This document shows positions 45,974 to 57,200 of a stretch of DNA of 64,000 nt, one piece after another. Positions within the stretch are counted from its first letter, which is position 1. Each line of letters opens with the position of its first letter. Source of the DNA: Hysterium pulicare CBS 123377 (taxonomy: Eukaryota; Ascomycota; Dothideomycetes; Hysteriales; Hysteriaceae); contig AJFK01000485.1 in the NCBI GenBank assembly GCA_000467715.1, forward strand, positions 1 to 64,000, in the 5' to 3' direction. A program made the translations under genes and the position numbers. The notes beneath the pieces were generated by a model. That model did not search any database, was not told the origin of the DNA, and saw only the letters and a list, made by a program, of their open reading frames with translations.

Positions 45974-46768
45974 CTACACCACAGCAACCCTCTCCACAAC
46001 ATCCACCTGTACAGCTCCTGCTTTTCCCGCTCCGGCTTCTGGACTCGTTCCTTCTACCATTTCCATATTCTCTTTTTCTCCACCAGCCGTAACGTCAACC
46101 TCCTTAACCATAGTAGCAAGCTGAAACGCCTTCTTACATCCCCAAGTTCCAAGGGGCGGTTCAACAGTCCTAACAAGCTTGAACCCCCTCCCGCGCCAAT
46201 AGCCCCCAACCCTACACTCCGCGCATTGAATAAAAAGCTGAATCTTCTTCCCGTCTTCATCTCCCTCGCTTCGCCCACTTCGAAGTCTTTGCTGCTGCTG
46301 CTGCTTCTGCTGCTGATGTTCCTCCACCAAGTACTCCTCAAGCATCTTACAACACCTTGTCGCCAACCCCTTCTTCCTAAACCTCGCATCCGACGAACAA
46401 ACCACCGTCTTCAACTCCCACCCCGCGCCTTCGAGCCCGTCCACGTAGGGAACGGCACACGCACTCGCTATGGCCTTCTCCCTCCCTTCTTCAACCTTGT
46501 CACCAGCCTCCGTAGAAGAAGAAGAAGAAGAAGAAGGAGGCAAAGAAGCAAAGATCACGGCGCAGATTCCGGACTCGCCGAGCATGTCGAGTAGACCTGA
46601 GGCCGTGGGGAAGCGGATGACGCTGTTATCCCATAGATCGGGGTCTGGGGCGCGGGATTCGATGAAGGAGGTGTTTATCAGTTGGGTGAGTTCTTGGGTG
46701 AGGGTTGGGTTTTGATGGAGGTCTGAGGGGGCGAGGAGGGCTTCTCGGAGTTTGGGTGGTGTCGCCAT
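45974..46768 (-). CDS. GNAT-like N-acetyltransferase with poly-Ser and poly-Gln tracts
   Basis: A single exon of 264 residues. The GNAT acetyl-CoA site is ELKTVVCSSDARFRKKGLAT: a beta strand, then R-K-K-G-L-A in place of Q/R-x-x-G-x-G/A. Later, IQLFIQCAECRVGGYWRGRGF gives the usual 'x-x-Y-x-x-x-GF' end of the fold (split here as IQLFIQCAECRVGG and YWRGRGF). The N-terminal half has a poly-Ser run and the middle a poly-Gln run (HQQQKQQQQQRL), both from trinucleotide repeats in the DNA. Related fungal proteins are cytosolic acetyltransferases of unknown substrate. The start is the first ATG. Confidence 0.75.
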   Translation of the reverse strand: MATPPKLREALLAPSDLHQNPTLTQELTQLINTSFIESRAPDPDLWDNSVIRFPTASGLLDMLGESGICAVIFASLPPSSSSSSSTEAGDKVEEGREKAIASACAVPYVDGLEGAGWELKTVVCSSDARFRKKGLATRCCKMLEEYLVEEHQQQKQQQQQRLRSGRSEGDEDGKKIQLFIQCAECRVGGYWRGRGFKLVRTVEPPLGTWGCKKAFQLATMVKEVDVTAGGEKENMEMVEGTSPEAGAGKAGAVQVDVVERVAVV

Positions 46769-47507
46769 TGGACGTGGGAAGGGAAGTGCTGGGAATGCTT
46801 TTGAGGTGAAGCATACAATTCGACGAGGAATTCGATGAGGTTGCGATTTTAATAGGAATGATGATAATGAAAAGGATTTTAGTTATATTAGGGCTGAGAG
46901 GTGAATGTGTACGTAAAAAGGCGACCAGGTTTAATAGTAAGACTTTCCTTCGAACGCTCAATCTAGATTTGCGATATCGGGACTCGGGATAATGACATAG
47001 AAAAGGTGACTTATAGATGATTACCTTGGGAGAACTTTGGAAGTCTAGATTCAGAAATACAGATATCTACACGAACAGATGATATCGCTACTAACACCTT
47101 CTAGATTAGGTAAAGTGTGCCTTTTCCATGCCGAACTCCGACTCCGCAGTCTGGATGGAGTGGTTGGCTGGAGAGAAATACAAAGTGAATAACAGACTTG
47201 AGGAAGTTCGCCGAAAGTGAGCTCTTAGTGATGCAGAGTATAAGAGGCGCCAAGGGCCACCAGTATTGAAACTTTCAAATACAAAATCACGTGATCGATT
47301 GTCTCGCTCCACATCAGTTTTCGAGCAAGCAATGAAGCGGACGATCGTTCCAAAGATAATATAAGAAGTACACGGTCTCTATAGCCGGAGATTTATACCA
47401 AGAATAAGTTGCGGGAATCTCGTTTCGATTATCTCATCAACTGGAAGGGGACCTAAGTTATCAAGACAGATGAAGAAACGGGAACCACAGGCCATTGAGA
47501 CAACCTC
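46769..47507. other. Intergenic stretch
   Basis: Promoter of the GNAT gene on the left and 3' flank of the GH16 gene on the right. No motif or RNA gene is recognised. Confidence 0.45.
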
Positions 47508-48656
47508 TCATGAAGCATGACCTTCCGGAGTCGCGTTCCAATCTCTCTCGAATGTCCCCCAGCCACCAGGTGGCTCTCCCGACATGTTCAAGTCACTCAA
47601 GACCATATCATACGTCCCGTCCTTCGGCAGTTTACCCTGGCAAACATTTCCGCCCATAGCGACGTTAATGATGATCCTGAAATCTTCCATTCTTCTTGTT
47701 TCAGGCGGTATACCAGCCTTCATAACCGGTCTCCCATCAATGTACCATACCATCTTGCCTCTTCCATTAGGGTTCGGTTGATCTTCTTGCCACGCAAATC
47801 CATATGTATGCTGATTCCAGGCCAAGTCAGGTATCGGCGTATCGACGACGCGATGTTTATTCCAATCTTCTCCGTTGAAAAAGCCCCAGTGGAGGCAGGA
47901 GTGGTTTGTAGGATCAGCGTTCCACGACTCCATGATATCAACTTCGCCGTCTGTAGGCCACACGAATGGATCTTTCGGCAACAACCAGAATGCTGGCCAA
48001 ATTCCTTCGGCAGCGGGTGCCCTTATCCTGACGCCTAGGTATCCTCGACTTCTCTCCAGCGTCTGGTGACTAGTCAACCTTGCCGACGTGTGCGTCCCGT
48101 TCTGTGCTATAGCCCTAACGATCAACTCGTTATTCGGTGTATGAAAGGAGTTCCCGGTCGAATCGGTATAGTTCTGCGCTTCGTTGTTGCCCCAGCCATG
48201 GGCGCCTAGCTCGTGTCTGAAATTCTGGGTTACGGGGTGGGAGGTCGAGAGGGAGGCACGCCAGTATGCAGCATCTTGTGCGGGCGGGTTTGAATGAAAG
48301 GATGGGTGCGTGGGTATGGGTGGAGGGTGTCCGGGTTGGGGAGAGGGCGGAGGTTTGCTGTGTTGCGGTATTGGTGGGGGGTATGGTTGGTTTTGGGGTG
48401 GCCCTTGGTTGTACGGACTTGAAGGAGGGGGGTAGTAGTTGTTCGGGGGAGGATACTGCTGATTGTGAGGCGGATAGTACTGATTTGGCTGTTGGTAGGG
48501 CTGCTGGCTGGGCTGCTGATAGTACTGCTGATTTGGTGGCGGCTGGTTGGCGTAGGCGGGGTACTGTTGGGAGTTTTGAGATTGCGAAGAGGAGTATTCC
48601 CGATATTTGGCTTTGCCGCGTTCGAGGACGCTGTCCAAAGTGTGTCTGAGCGACAT
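47508..48656 (-). CDS. GH16 beta-glucanase-like protein with Pro/Gln/Tyr-rich N-terminus
   Basis: A single exon of 382 residues. The C-terminal ~250 residues are a glycoside hydrolase family 16 (concanavalin A-like) domain: GAHGWGNNEAQNYTDST, SRGYLGVRIRAPAAEGIWPA, FWLLP, then the catalytic motif GEVDIMESW (E-x-D-x-x-E with nucleophile and acid/base Glu), HWGFFNGEDW, TYGFAWQED and INVAMGGNVCQGKLP. It would cleave beta-1,3/1,4-glucan. The first ~130 residues are low-complexity Pro/Gln/Tyr (NQQYPPPNNYYPPPSSPY) with no signal peptide, so classical secretion is not predicted. That is odd for a GH16 and may mean an intracellular or unconventionally exported enzyme, or a missed upstream exon. Confidence 0.85.
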   Translation of the reverse strand: MSLRHTLDSVLERGKAKYREYSSSQSQNSQQYPAYANQPPPNQQYYQQPSQQPYQQPNQYYPPHNQQYPPPNNYYPPPSSPYNQGPPQNQPYPPPIPQHSKPPPSPQPGHPPPIPTHPSFHSNPPAQDAAYWRASLSTSHPVTQNFRHELGAHGWGNNEAQNYTDSTGNSFHTPNNELIVRAIAQNGTHTSARLTSHQTLERSRGYLGVRIRAPAAEGIWPAFWLLPKDPFVWPTDGEVDIMESWNADPTNHSCLHWGFFNGEDWNKHRVVDTPIPDLAWNQHTYGFAWQEDQPNPNGRGKMVWYIDGRPVMKAGIPPETRRMEDFRIIINVAMGGNVCQGKLPKDGTYDMVLSDLNMSGEPPGGWGTFERDWNATPEGHAS

Positions 48657-48918
48657 TGTGGGGTGTGCGATTGGGATGAAGTGGGAGGTTAGATGGTTGA
48701 AACCTTGGAATACCTAGGTAGCATGACGGGGATAACGACGCGATTTGCTAGGTAGAATAGCGCTAGTGCCAAGAGACAGTGCAGTGTGCAGCTGTCAGGA
48801 ATGGTCAATCAAAGCAGCAGTATCGCGTTTATGTATTCTGAAACACTCAATCAAATGACTAAATAGCTAAGAACATGGACACTCCTCTCAATTCAATCCA
48901 GAAAACACTGCATCGCAA
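48657..48918. other. Promoter region of the GH16 gene
   Basis: The 5' flank of the GH16 gene, up to the MITE. No element is recognised. Confidence 0.4.
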
Positions 48919-49102
48919 GGGTGTCATACTTCGTCGTTTCCAGAGGATGGGCCTGCGTCCACCACCTTCTTTTCCATAGCCTATAAAGCTAAGTCAGCCT
49001 CTATATAAGGCGTTAAAGCAAGTTACCCATTACTAATTATTGGAAAGAAGCATATACAATAGAATCTACCTAGACTAAGATGGCTTTAGACGAATAATGA
49101 CA
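48919..49102. mobile_element. MITE copy 3 (about 184 bp)
   Basis: The left end GGGTGTCATACTTCGTCG and the right end CGAATAATGACA form the same inverted termini as copies 1 and 2. The interior closely follows copy 1 (GAGGATGGGCCTGCGTCCAC, CTTCTTTTCCATAGCCT, TATATAAGGCGTTAAAGC, AAGAAGCATATACAATAGAA). There is no coding capacity. It lies about 260 bp upstream of the GH16 start, on the promoter side. Confidence 0.8.
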
Positions 49103-49558
49103 GCTATTGTGGAGGATGCAGGCTGGAGCGGATGAATTGCTGGCTGGCTAGGGATGCGGCTTCGTGGTGACACAAAATACGCATCAAGGCGGGGCAAGGC
49201 AGTGGCTGGAATCAAGCTGGCGCCACGCGACGTCATCGGCAGGAACGCAGGCGGCACCCGGCACGCTGACAGGCAGGAGCTTTGGTCCGCCGTTCCTGGC
49301 CAGGGAAACAGGTGTGTGGTGCAACATGCCAAACATGCTGCAAGCGATTCAAGTCATGCACGGCCTACGTCGCTGCCCTTCACCTGCCCAACTCCTGCCT
49401 TAAAGCTCAACCCATTCCCCACTGCGAACACGCTCCTACATTCCAACCTCAGCCTTACCAATTCACTGCCTTCACCCCTTTCGACAGACAATACGACAAA
49501 CCGCACTCTTTCACTCCGAGATTCTTTGCAAAACAAAACCAAAAATCCTACAGCAACC
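49103..49558. other. Promoter region of the small membrane protein gene
   Basis: C-rich 5' flank; the last 150 bp look like a fungal 5' UTR (C/T- and CAAA-rich, ending CAGCAACC before the ATG). No gene is recognised. Confidence 0.5.
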
Positions 49559-49948
49559 ATGTCCAGCATCGTCCAGTCCCTCTCCGACCTCGTGGCGTCC
49601 GTCTTCAATGTCATTGGCAGCATCTTCCAGACCGCCTTCAACATGGTCTACGGCGCCTTCGCATTCATCGCCAACTTCTTCGCCGGAATCCTGAACATGG
49701 CCTTGGAGATGGTCAAGGGGCTTGTTGAGTTGACTGGCGGCATTGTGCAGTTCGTCGTCGGTAAGTTGAAGCCCTCTCTCTCCTTGCTAGCATTTCAAAT
49801 CACCTTTTGGAAGAAAAAGATACTAACGAGACTTCTCATAGCCAACTTCCTTGTCATCGGCGTCATCGCTGCTGGCGCCATCGGCTTCTTGCAATACCAG
49901 CGCAAGCAGGGCAACACTGTCAAGATTGGAGACAAGAAGCTCAACTAG
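49559..49948 (+). CDS. Small membrane protein, 102 residues
   Basis: Exon 1 49559-49760 and exon 2 49842-49948, with an 81 bp intron carrying a perfect TACTAAC branch site, encode 102 residues. It begins MSSIVQSLSDLVASVFNVIG, continues through a long amphipathic/hydrophobic stretch (FNMVYGAFAFIANFFAGILN, MALEMVKGLVELTGGIVQFV), then a clear TM helix (FLVIGVIAAGAIGFLQY) and a basic tail QRKQGNTVKIGDKKLN. The start context ACCATGTCC is strong. The long helical segment before the TM suggests a membrane-surface helix protein. I know of no assigned function; it looks like a conserved fungal hypothetical. Confidence 0.8.
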   Translation: MSSIVQSLSDLVASVFNVIGSIFQTAFNMVYGAFAFIANFFAGILNMALEMVKGLVELTGGIVQFVVGKLKPSLSLLAFQITFWKKKILTRLLIANFLVIGVIAAGAIGFLQYQRKQGNTVKIGDKKLN

Positions 49949-50489
49949 CGCTTCTTTCTCCCATCTCCCTCACATACGATTGAACATGGGTGCGGTGTGG
50001 GAAGCATAATGATGGATCGCACAGAGCTTCCCGTTGGCGATGGCGTCTTGGGCTTAATGGGGTAATGATGGATATCGATCGGATGGGAGCGCTCTCACCT
50101 CGCCTGAAATTGATGGATACCCAGATAGCATGATACCCAATGGGTTGTACTTAGGTGTTAATGAATATCTTTACCATGATCTTGAGTTCTAAAGACCTTG
50201 ATATAAGCTGTATAGTTGTTGAGTGCTTGAACCCTGGGAAATGTCTCAGACTAAGTCAATACTTAACTCCGTTCGAACGTCAACCAAGTGGACTTGATGA
50301 CGTATGCACTTGTTGATAGCATTAAGTTCCTCTAACCTGAATTGGTGGTAGGAAAAAGGTTATATCTACGACTGTCACTTCCTGAATCTTAACGATACCC
50401 ACCGCCGCCTAAAGTGAGGAAGAGAAAATACACTTAACTACGCTCGGCACAACCGGCCATCAAGCACCGACTACTCTTCTCCACCCTCA
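49949..50489. other. Intergenic, convergent 3' ends
   Basis: 3' flanks of the small membrane protein gene (+) and the SNF2 helicase gene (-). Nothing else is recognised. Confidence 0.5.
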
Positions 50490-53400
50490 TCAATTCAGCA
50501 AGTCTCGTAGTTGCTGCAGACGTGCACCGGTATTCTTCGTCAATTTTGCCTTGTCTTGCGACAACAAAAGGTCCGCGAGGTGCTTCTTCCGATCTTGAAT
50601 GTTGATGACGTGCTGTTCTAATTAGCTCCACTCTTCATAGCAATACACCGATGGCTCCCTACATTCTCGATCGAATCCTTAATGATGAAGCGAACCGTGG
50701 TGACGGTTCTCGTTTGCCCCAGCCGATGTACCCTGGACAAGGCTTGTTCTTCGATATTCGGATTCCATTGAGGCTCCATTAAATAGACAAGCGAAGCGCA
50801 TGTCAGGTTGAGTCTGAAGAAGGGTGTAAGGAGTGGTATTATCGATCAAGGTTAGGAAGCTTACCCTTCAGCACCACAGGATATGGTGAGCAGTAGCACT
50901 TGGACTATCGGGTCCGTCTGAAATTTGTGGAGGTTCGCGGCTCGATTTCTGGCGGATACTCTTCCGTCAATGCGCACGTATGAGATGCCGGCGGCGTTAA
51001 GCATGACCTGTACCATATCGAGGGTGGCAGTCCAGGACGAAAAAACGATACTACACGTACGTTAGTGGGTGCTTTAATGGCTTCAAGAGATAGAATATGA
51101 AGGATGGAATTGCATTGAGTGTAGAGTGTGAAGAAGGAAATATAGTAAGCATGGAACGGAACATAGGCTGAAACCGGAGTCCCCGATCTCTTGCATGTTC
51201 GAATCTATGGGTACACTGTTGAGTCGTTTGTAAATGAGACACAACCAGAGGTAGGAGAGAACGTGGTGGTAAGGCTCACGGCAGCGAAAAACAAATTCAT
51301 GCATATCGCAAAACCAAAACCAACTGTGCGGAAAGACGTGAACGAGATATATCGACATAAACTAAGAGACCCCGTCTACGCTTAGTGTGTATACCTCATC
51401 CATGCGGGGGCTATGCTGAACTGGTAGCCGACATGCATCTCGATAAATGTGTAAAGAATTTGAAGCGGAATCACTCTTTGGGTCCAGTACCTTTTCTCGT
51501 TTCTAGAAGCCTGTAGCTCCATTCCTAGAGCATTGACTTTCGATGAGATCATGATGTCCTCTGACTGTGTTCCATGTGTGATCTCCTCGTCCGGGGGCAC
51601 AGGTATCATAGACACTGAACTTAGCCGACAAGCTGAATGATCGAAGCAAATACCCGGAGGCGATATGTCTCCTGTACCTGCTCGACGATGGCAAGCTTGA
51701 CATATGAGATGCATGCACTCGCTCATGAATGCGTTCGGTAAGGAATCCGATGGTAAGGTTTCATCTGCTAGCGTAGCCTGTATATCGCTATTGCAAAGTG
51801 CGCAGATAGCTTGGCCGGAATTTACTAGATCGTCAACAAGGGTCTGGATGTCGTTTCCACGTAGACTGTTCATCTCTGGAATTCGAGAATCACCGCGGCC
51901 ACTGTCAGTTGGTCTAGTCCCCTCACCTAGATTGCAAAATCTTCTCAAGCCATTAATTCTGAGAAGTGCATGCATGTAGGAAGTAGGGTTTTGCCCATCT
52001 CGGCGAAGAGCACTTTCAAGCATGTCAACGATAGGGCTCTCGATCTGCTGGTAGGCAATGAGCTCTCGGGGGTTGAACTTGATGTAGCGTATCAAATCGC
52101 GTCGTTCCGGGAGCTCTATTGAGGATCTAGGTCTGCGGATGGCAATGGCTCTGAAAAGTTTCGTGAGCCTTTCGAGAGCTAGATTCTCATCTTCTTTTTT
52201 CCAGACATTCACAATGTCCTCTTCGAAGACCTTGCGATCGGAGTAGGGGTACAACCGAAGAAACTGCAACAGACTTGAGAAGTCGGAAAGACGATTTTGG
52301 AGTGGAGTGCCAGTAATCGCCCAACGGGATGCTGCGCTAAGCTCGAAAATGGCCTTTGCAGTAGTAGTGGTTGGGTTTCGAATAGTATGTGCTTCGTCTA
52401 GCACAATGCGATGCCATGTAGCTGAAAAAATGATGCCGCGCCCTCCCACAGTCTGGTATTTTCGGTACTCGGAGGCTAGAGTCTGAAAGGAGGTTATGAC
52501 AATATTATAATGCTGCAACTGCTCTTGAGTAAGGACCCTAGATGAGCCATAGTGCTTGGTCCATCGGAGGCAGTTCCCTCCGGTGGAGTGTAAATGTAGT
52601 ACCAGCTGATCTTCCCATTGTTGTAGGAGCGAGGATGGAACAATAAGAAGGGTCGTCCTATAGTGATTAGGGCTGCTGCGATTATTCATGGCATGCCCAG
52701 AATCCGTGGCTATCAGAGCAAGCATGCTCAAGGTTTTGCCTAAACCCATGTCGTCTGCAAGAATGCCTCCTTGGAAGCTCGGTGGCGGTTTCTCTTGGAC
52801 ATCACCCGTAATGTTGTTCATATACATTTCTGTGCCGGTACCGCATCTTCTGCTGCTCCAGACGTCACAGCCGGGTAAGCGTAATGCCCAACCTCTCTCT
52901 CTTCGCATCAAGAACGAAAGCGCCTGTTTCTGGTGTCTTCGAATTTGTAAGTCGTTGCAAAAGGGAATGTCTGATCCAACTTACTTGTATAGCGACGTTT
53001 TCAGCGACAGAGGGGTCTCGCATTCTGGTAATATTTCATCCGTCTCCAGTCCAGTAAGTAGATTCACGTTGCTCTGTACTTGCTCATAGTCGACATGACT
53101 ATCTAAATCGAAGGTCCACGGAGCTGCCTCATTTAGACTTGATATACGATGAGGGTTTCGATACTTGACATTGAATTCACAACCACTGGGGTCCTGTAAG
53201 TACTGGTTGTTCGCTTGAAAAAACTCGCCGATGTCTTCGAACAAGTGAGGATCCATAGGACCATACACGATAATGGACAAAAACGATGATGGATTTGACC
53301 GTTTTGAACGCTTGGTGATCCCCAAATAATTGCCTGCAACATTTTCGAGGTAGATTTGAAGTTGGAGATCCACCTCGGAATCGCTCGAAAGAGTAGAAAC

Positions 53401-53821
53401 AAACTGCTGCGCCGACATTTCATTGATCCGCGCAACTAACTTGCCAGTAACTTTTGATAGAAGGATTGCACGTGAGGGGTCGAACACAACTCTCAGTCCG
53501 TCAATGGTTTGAAGATTCCGCCCTTCGCAAAGTGAAACGGCGATTTCTCCAATCTTGAGAAGTATGTCACTCAATTTGACCACGGTGATGATTTTAGAAG
53601 TCACTTACCATGCCAAAACATACTTTTTCTTTTATGCTATCATGCGGTGCAAGTTCCGCGGGATTCAAGTGCTGCTGAGTTGGAAGAACACTGTGGGGAT
53701 AGACGTGATCTTCCGAGACAACAAGGGCCGAGCTTCCATCATATAGCTTCCGCCGCTTGTAGGCCATGCTTTGGGGCTGGCATGTAGTGGTTGACATCAA
53801 AAGACTTCGAAGTGCAGACAT
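50490..53821 (-). CDS. RING-SNF2 family DNA-dependent ATPase (Rad5/Rad16/HLTF-like)
   Basis: Six exons (53821-53609, 53553-52985, 52936-51491, 51051-50875, 50813-50663, 50612-50490) give 892 residues. Helicase part 1 has motif I GGILADDMGLGKT (about residue 317), TLLIVPSSLLQQW, motif II DEAH in RIVLDEAHTIRN (about 441) and motif III WAITGTPLQN. A RING finger is inserted between the lobes (CALCNSD, then CMHLICQACH, about 638-685), the arrangement of Rad5/Rad16. Part 2 has SIVFSSWTATLDMVQVML, IRIDGRVSA-like VRIDGRVSARNRAANL, LLLTISCGAEGLNL and the final EEQALSRVHRLGQTRTV. No HIRAN domain is evident. Nuclear chromatin remodelling or ubiquitin ligation in DNA repair is the family role. Intron 3 is 439 bp, and the upstream frame stays open into it. 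Confidence 0.88.
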
Positions 53822-54275
53822 GAATATATGTCAGGGACGGAGTTGGAAAGGTTGAGGAGGCTGAGAAAGAGTCTGTGTCACAGCGCGTCGTTCGGCAAAA
53901 AGAAAGGAAAAAGCGCGGAGGTGCCTGCGATCCTTCTCTCAACACCATGTATTCGGTATCGTAGGCGAACAAGATGGCACTCTCAGAAAGGCCGCCATTT
54001 CGAGTAGTGCTTTCAGTGTTATAGAGAAGTCAAATTGTCTGTGGTCGGAGACGTCAGAAGATCATCAACACCTTTAGGTGCCGCTGAAAACGCCCTGGGT
54101 GGCTGAGCGGCGCAGCCACGAGCGAGGCAGACCACCTTTACCGCAGCCCAAATTCTTGACATTTCCAGAGCTCGACATCCCGACTTAAATGACCGAAAAG
54201 CTTCTGGTAATACTATCAAGGCCACTCTTTCTATGCTTTTACGAAGGAAAACGTTGTTTCTGATTGCTGCACACG
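53822..54275. promoter_or_regulatory. Divergent intergenic region between SNF2 helicase and NLR genes
   Basis: About 450 bp separate the two divergent start codons and must hold both promoters. No specific site is recognised. Confidence 0.5.
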
Positions 54276-57200
54276 ATGGGCTCTGTCACAGCGCGTCAGC
54301 CTGATCTGCTCTTCAAGGAGGCCTTCGATAAGCTTGAAGAGACTGTCAAGGCTATCAAGCCCCAAGATGCTATCACATTCAGTGATACGAAGCTGCAAGA
54401 TGTGTTCAACGCGATCAGTACCATTGAGGAGGCTCTTGCGAAGAGAAAATCCCTCAGGAATATGAGGCGTCTAAAACCATTACTCGATAGTCTTGGTCAC
54501 TACTCAGAAGCCGTTGGCGTGCTATGCAATGGCACGCCTTATCTTCCTTGGATTTGGGTACGATGGACACAAGCTACGAAGAATACAATGTTAACCTCCT
54601 CTATAGGCTCCTATAAAGCTCCTCTTACAGGTAAGTAAACTTCCAAATGCCAGGCAGGGACATATCCTGGATAGTACCATGTTCTACATCCCAAACTTTC
54701 ACTGTGCTTTACTTATGCTCGCCGACGCTGATGTTATGCTTTGGATACGTGTTGACTTAAAAAGGTAATTCCTTGTTGTTTTTATCATTCATCATGGAGT
54801 CATCGAGGATGTTGACTATATACACAGATCCTAACGAGTACCCTAGATTGCCGCAGAGTATCCAGCAGCCATAGAGAAGCTTGTTACGACATATAGCAAG
54901 GTTGCGGAGGTCATGCCGCGCTTTGACAGACTCAGCGAGACCTTCAAAAGCAATCCCGATTTTCAGAGAGTCCTTGCTATGGTGTATTCCGACATATTGG
55001 AATTTCATCGAGAAGCTTATTGTTTCTTTCGGAAACCAGGTAATCTTCGGTCCCTCCTCTGATTTGACCACACTCTGATGTACCGAAAGGCTGGAAATTG
55101 CTCTTCAATACGCTTTGCGGAAGCTTCGATCGTCGCTTCGAAGTGATACTCCACAATCTTATCAAAGATTGTCGGCTAGTTGATATTGAAGCAAAAACAG
55201 CCGATATAATAGAATCCTCGTTGGTGCGTCGAAGAATGCAAGACGAATTTCACACCATGGAGCATGAACGGGCTATCAAGCAATTACAAGCGACCTTAGC
55301 TTGGTTGGATGTCAAAGATGATGAACAGGAGAACGAGCTAGACAGACTTTACAGTATGGTCCATGAGCATTCGTGTGACTGGATACAGCAACATGAGCAA
55401 ACCAGATCTTGGATGTCGATGGGAACCAAGCAGCCTCTACTTTGGCTCACCGGAAAACCAGGAGCTGGTAAGCTTTCTTCCTCGCCAAAGCAAACTATGC
55501 TAATTATCAAAGGCAAAAGCGTTATGTCGTCAACGATTATTCAATTCTTGATGCGAGATAAATACTCCACCGTTCTTTACTACTTTTGTAGCTATCAGTC
55601 ACCTGGAGTCAACAAACAAGCTCAAGTCTTGCGAACCCTTACAGCGGAACTACTGCGCGCTAATAAAGCCATGGCTGCATATGTCTACGAAGAATATATC
55701 ACACAAGGCCTGCCCTCCTCGATACCCCATTTAAAGCGCCTTCTCCGGGCCCTCCTCGCTACTGTACCGTCGGTACGTATCATCATCGATGGGCTTGATG
55801 AACTTCAGGACTCTGAACAGAGTCACATACTAGATGATTTCATCCCGTTGGCAAGTGTAAAAGATCCTAAAGCGGTCTGTAAAGTTCTTGTATCGAGCAG
55901 AGACTCCCCACGGACAGGTGCGAGGATGTCTAAATTCCCGAAACTTCATCTTGGTCAAGAACGTAAAGCGATCGATATCTCGATCAAATCCTTCATTCGT
56001 CAGGAGCTAAGCGGCCTGGGTAATAAGCTTAGAGATGTTCAAGATGATGCCTTCAAGATAGTGGAGGAGGTTGAGCGACAGCTCATCGAAAAGGCTGAAG
56101 GTAGGAAGCATCCTGCGTATTTCCGAAACAACGACAAAGCTAAACATAGTCATCAGGGATGTTCCTTTGGGTCCGTGTAGTGCTGTGGGCTTTGGAGAAA
56201 GCATCCAGTCTCTCGCAGCTTCGTAATACAGTCCATGGTCTGCCAAAGGGTATGAAACGAATGTGAGTGATGTCGCTCAATCTTTCCTTCTTGAAGCTGA
56301 GAGTTATTTTTAGGTATGATCGCATCATTCATCGAATCATGGAAGACTCCGAAGTCGATGAACAGAAGATGATCATTAGTATTCTTTCTTGGGCTGTGCA
56401 TGCAATGCGACCTCTAAAGAGATTTGAATTACTCAGCGCTGTGTCCTTACGCTTTGGTAACGGCAATACTGATCAGCCAGACTATACCTGGGATTGTGTG
56501 CTCCATATGTGCAAGCCACTTCTAGAGGAAACACGAAATGGGACTGTGATATTCATGCATTTTACCGCCCATGAGTACGGCTTCGCTGCTTTTTGTCTCC
56601 TCAAGAATTTGCTAACTCTCGATAGGTACTTCGCCAACGGGCCCGGAGCTACGACGATTAGTCCTTTGGGAGCAAGCCTGGAGATCTCTTTTGCCTGTCT
56701 AAGCTGTCTAATACGAGGTCTTGGACTTCTGGACAAAGATGTTTCCGTGGAAAAGCAACATCTTGAAGTAGCCGGAGGTGTCTACAGTCTGTGCAAGTAT
56801 TCTGTCGATTACTGGCTAACGCACCTACTGGGATTTGTGCAGAAATCCGAAAATGACATCGAGTTGCAGACCATATTGAAATACATGGAGATACTGCATG
56901 ATAGACATCAAACAGTCGAAGAGTACGGCCTTCAACACAGCACAGAACCGACCAAATTGACGGTGCCTGTGGACGAGACAGTTCTTCCTAAGGCGTTTTC
57001 AAGATATCCTCATTTGAGTGATCTTCTCCTTCGGGCACTTCATCTCCAAAATACAGTGAAGAAACGAGAATTCCCAAGCGGAAATGGTATCACTCACCCC
57101 GAGGCTTTGTTAAATTGGTCATGAAACTGACGCTTCTCAGACGTTGAGACATTTAGATTGGCCCACGACCAGACAAAATTTAGCGAAATGGTCGTGAAGT

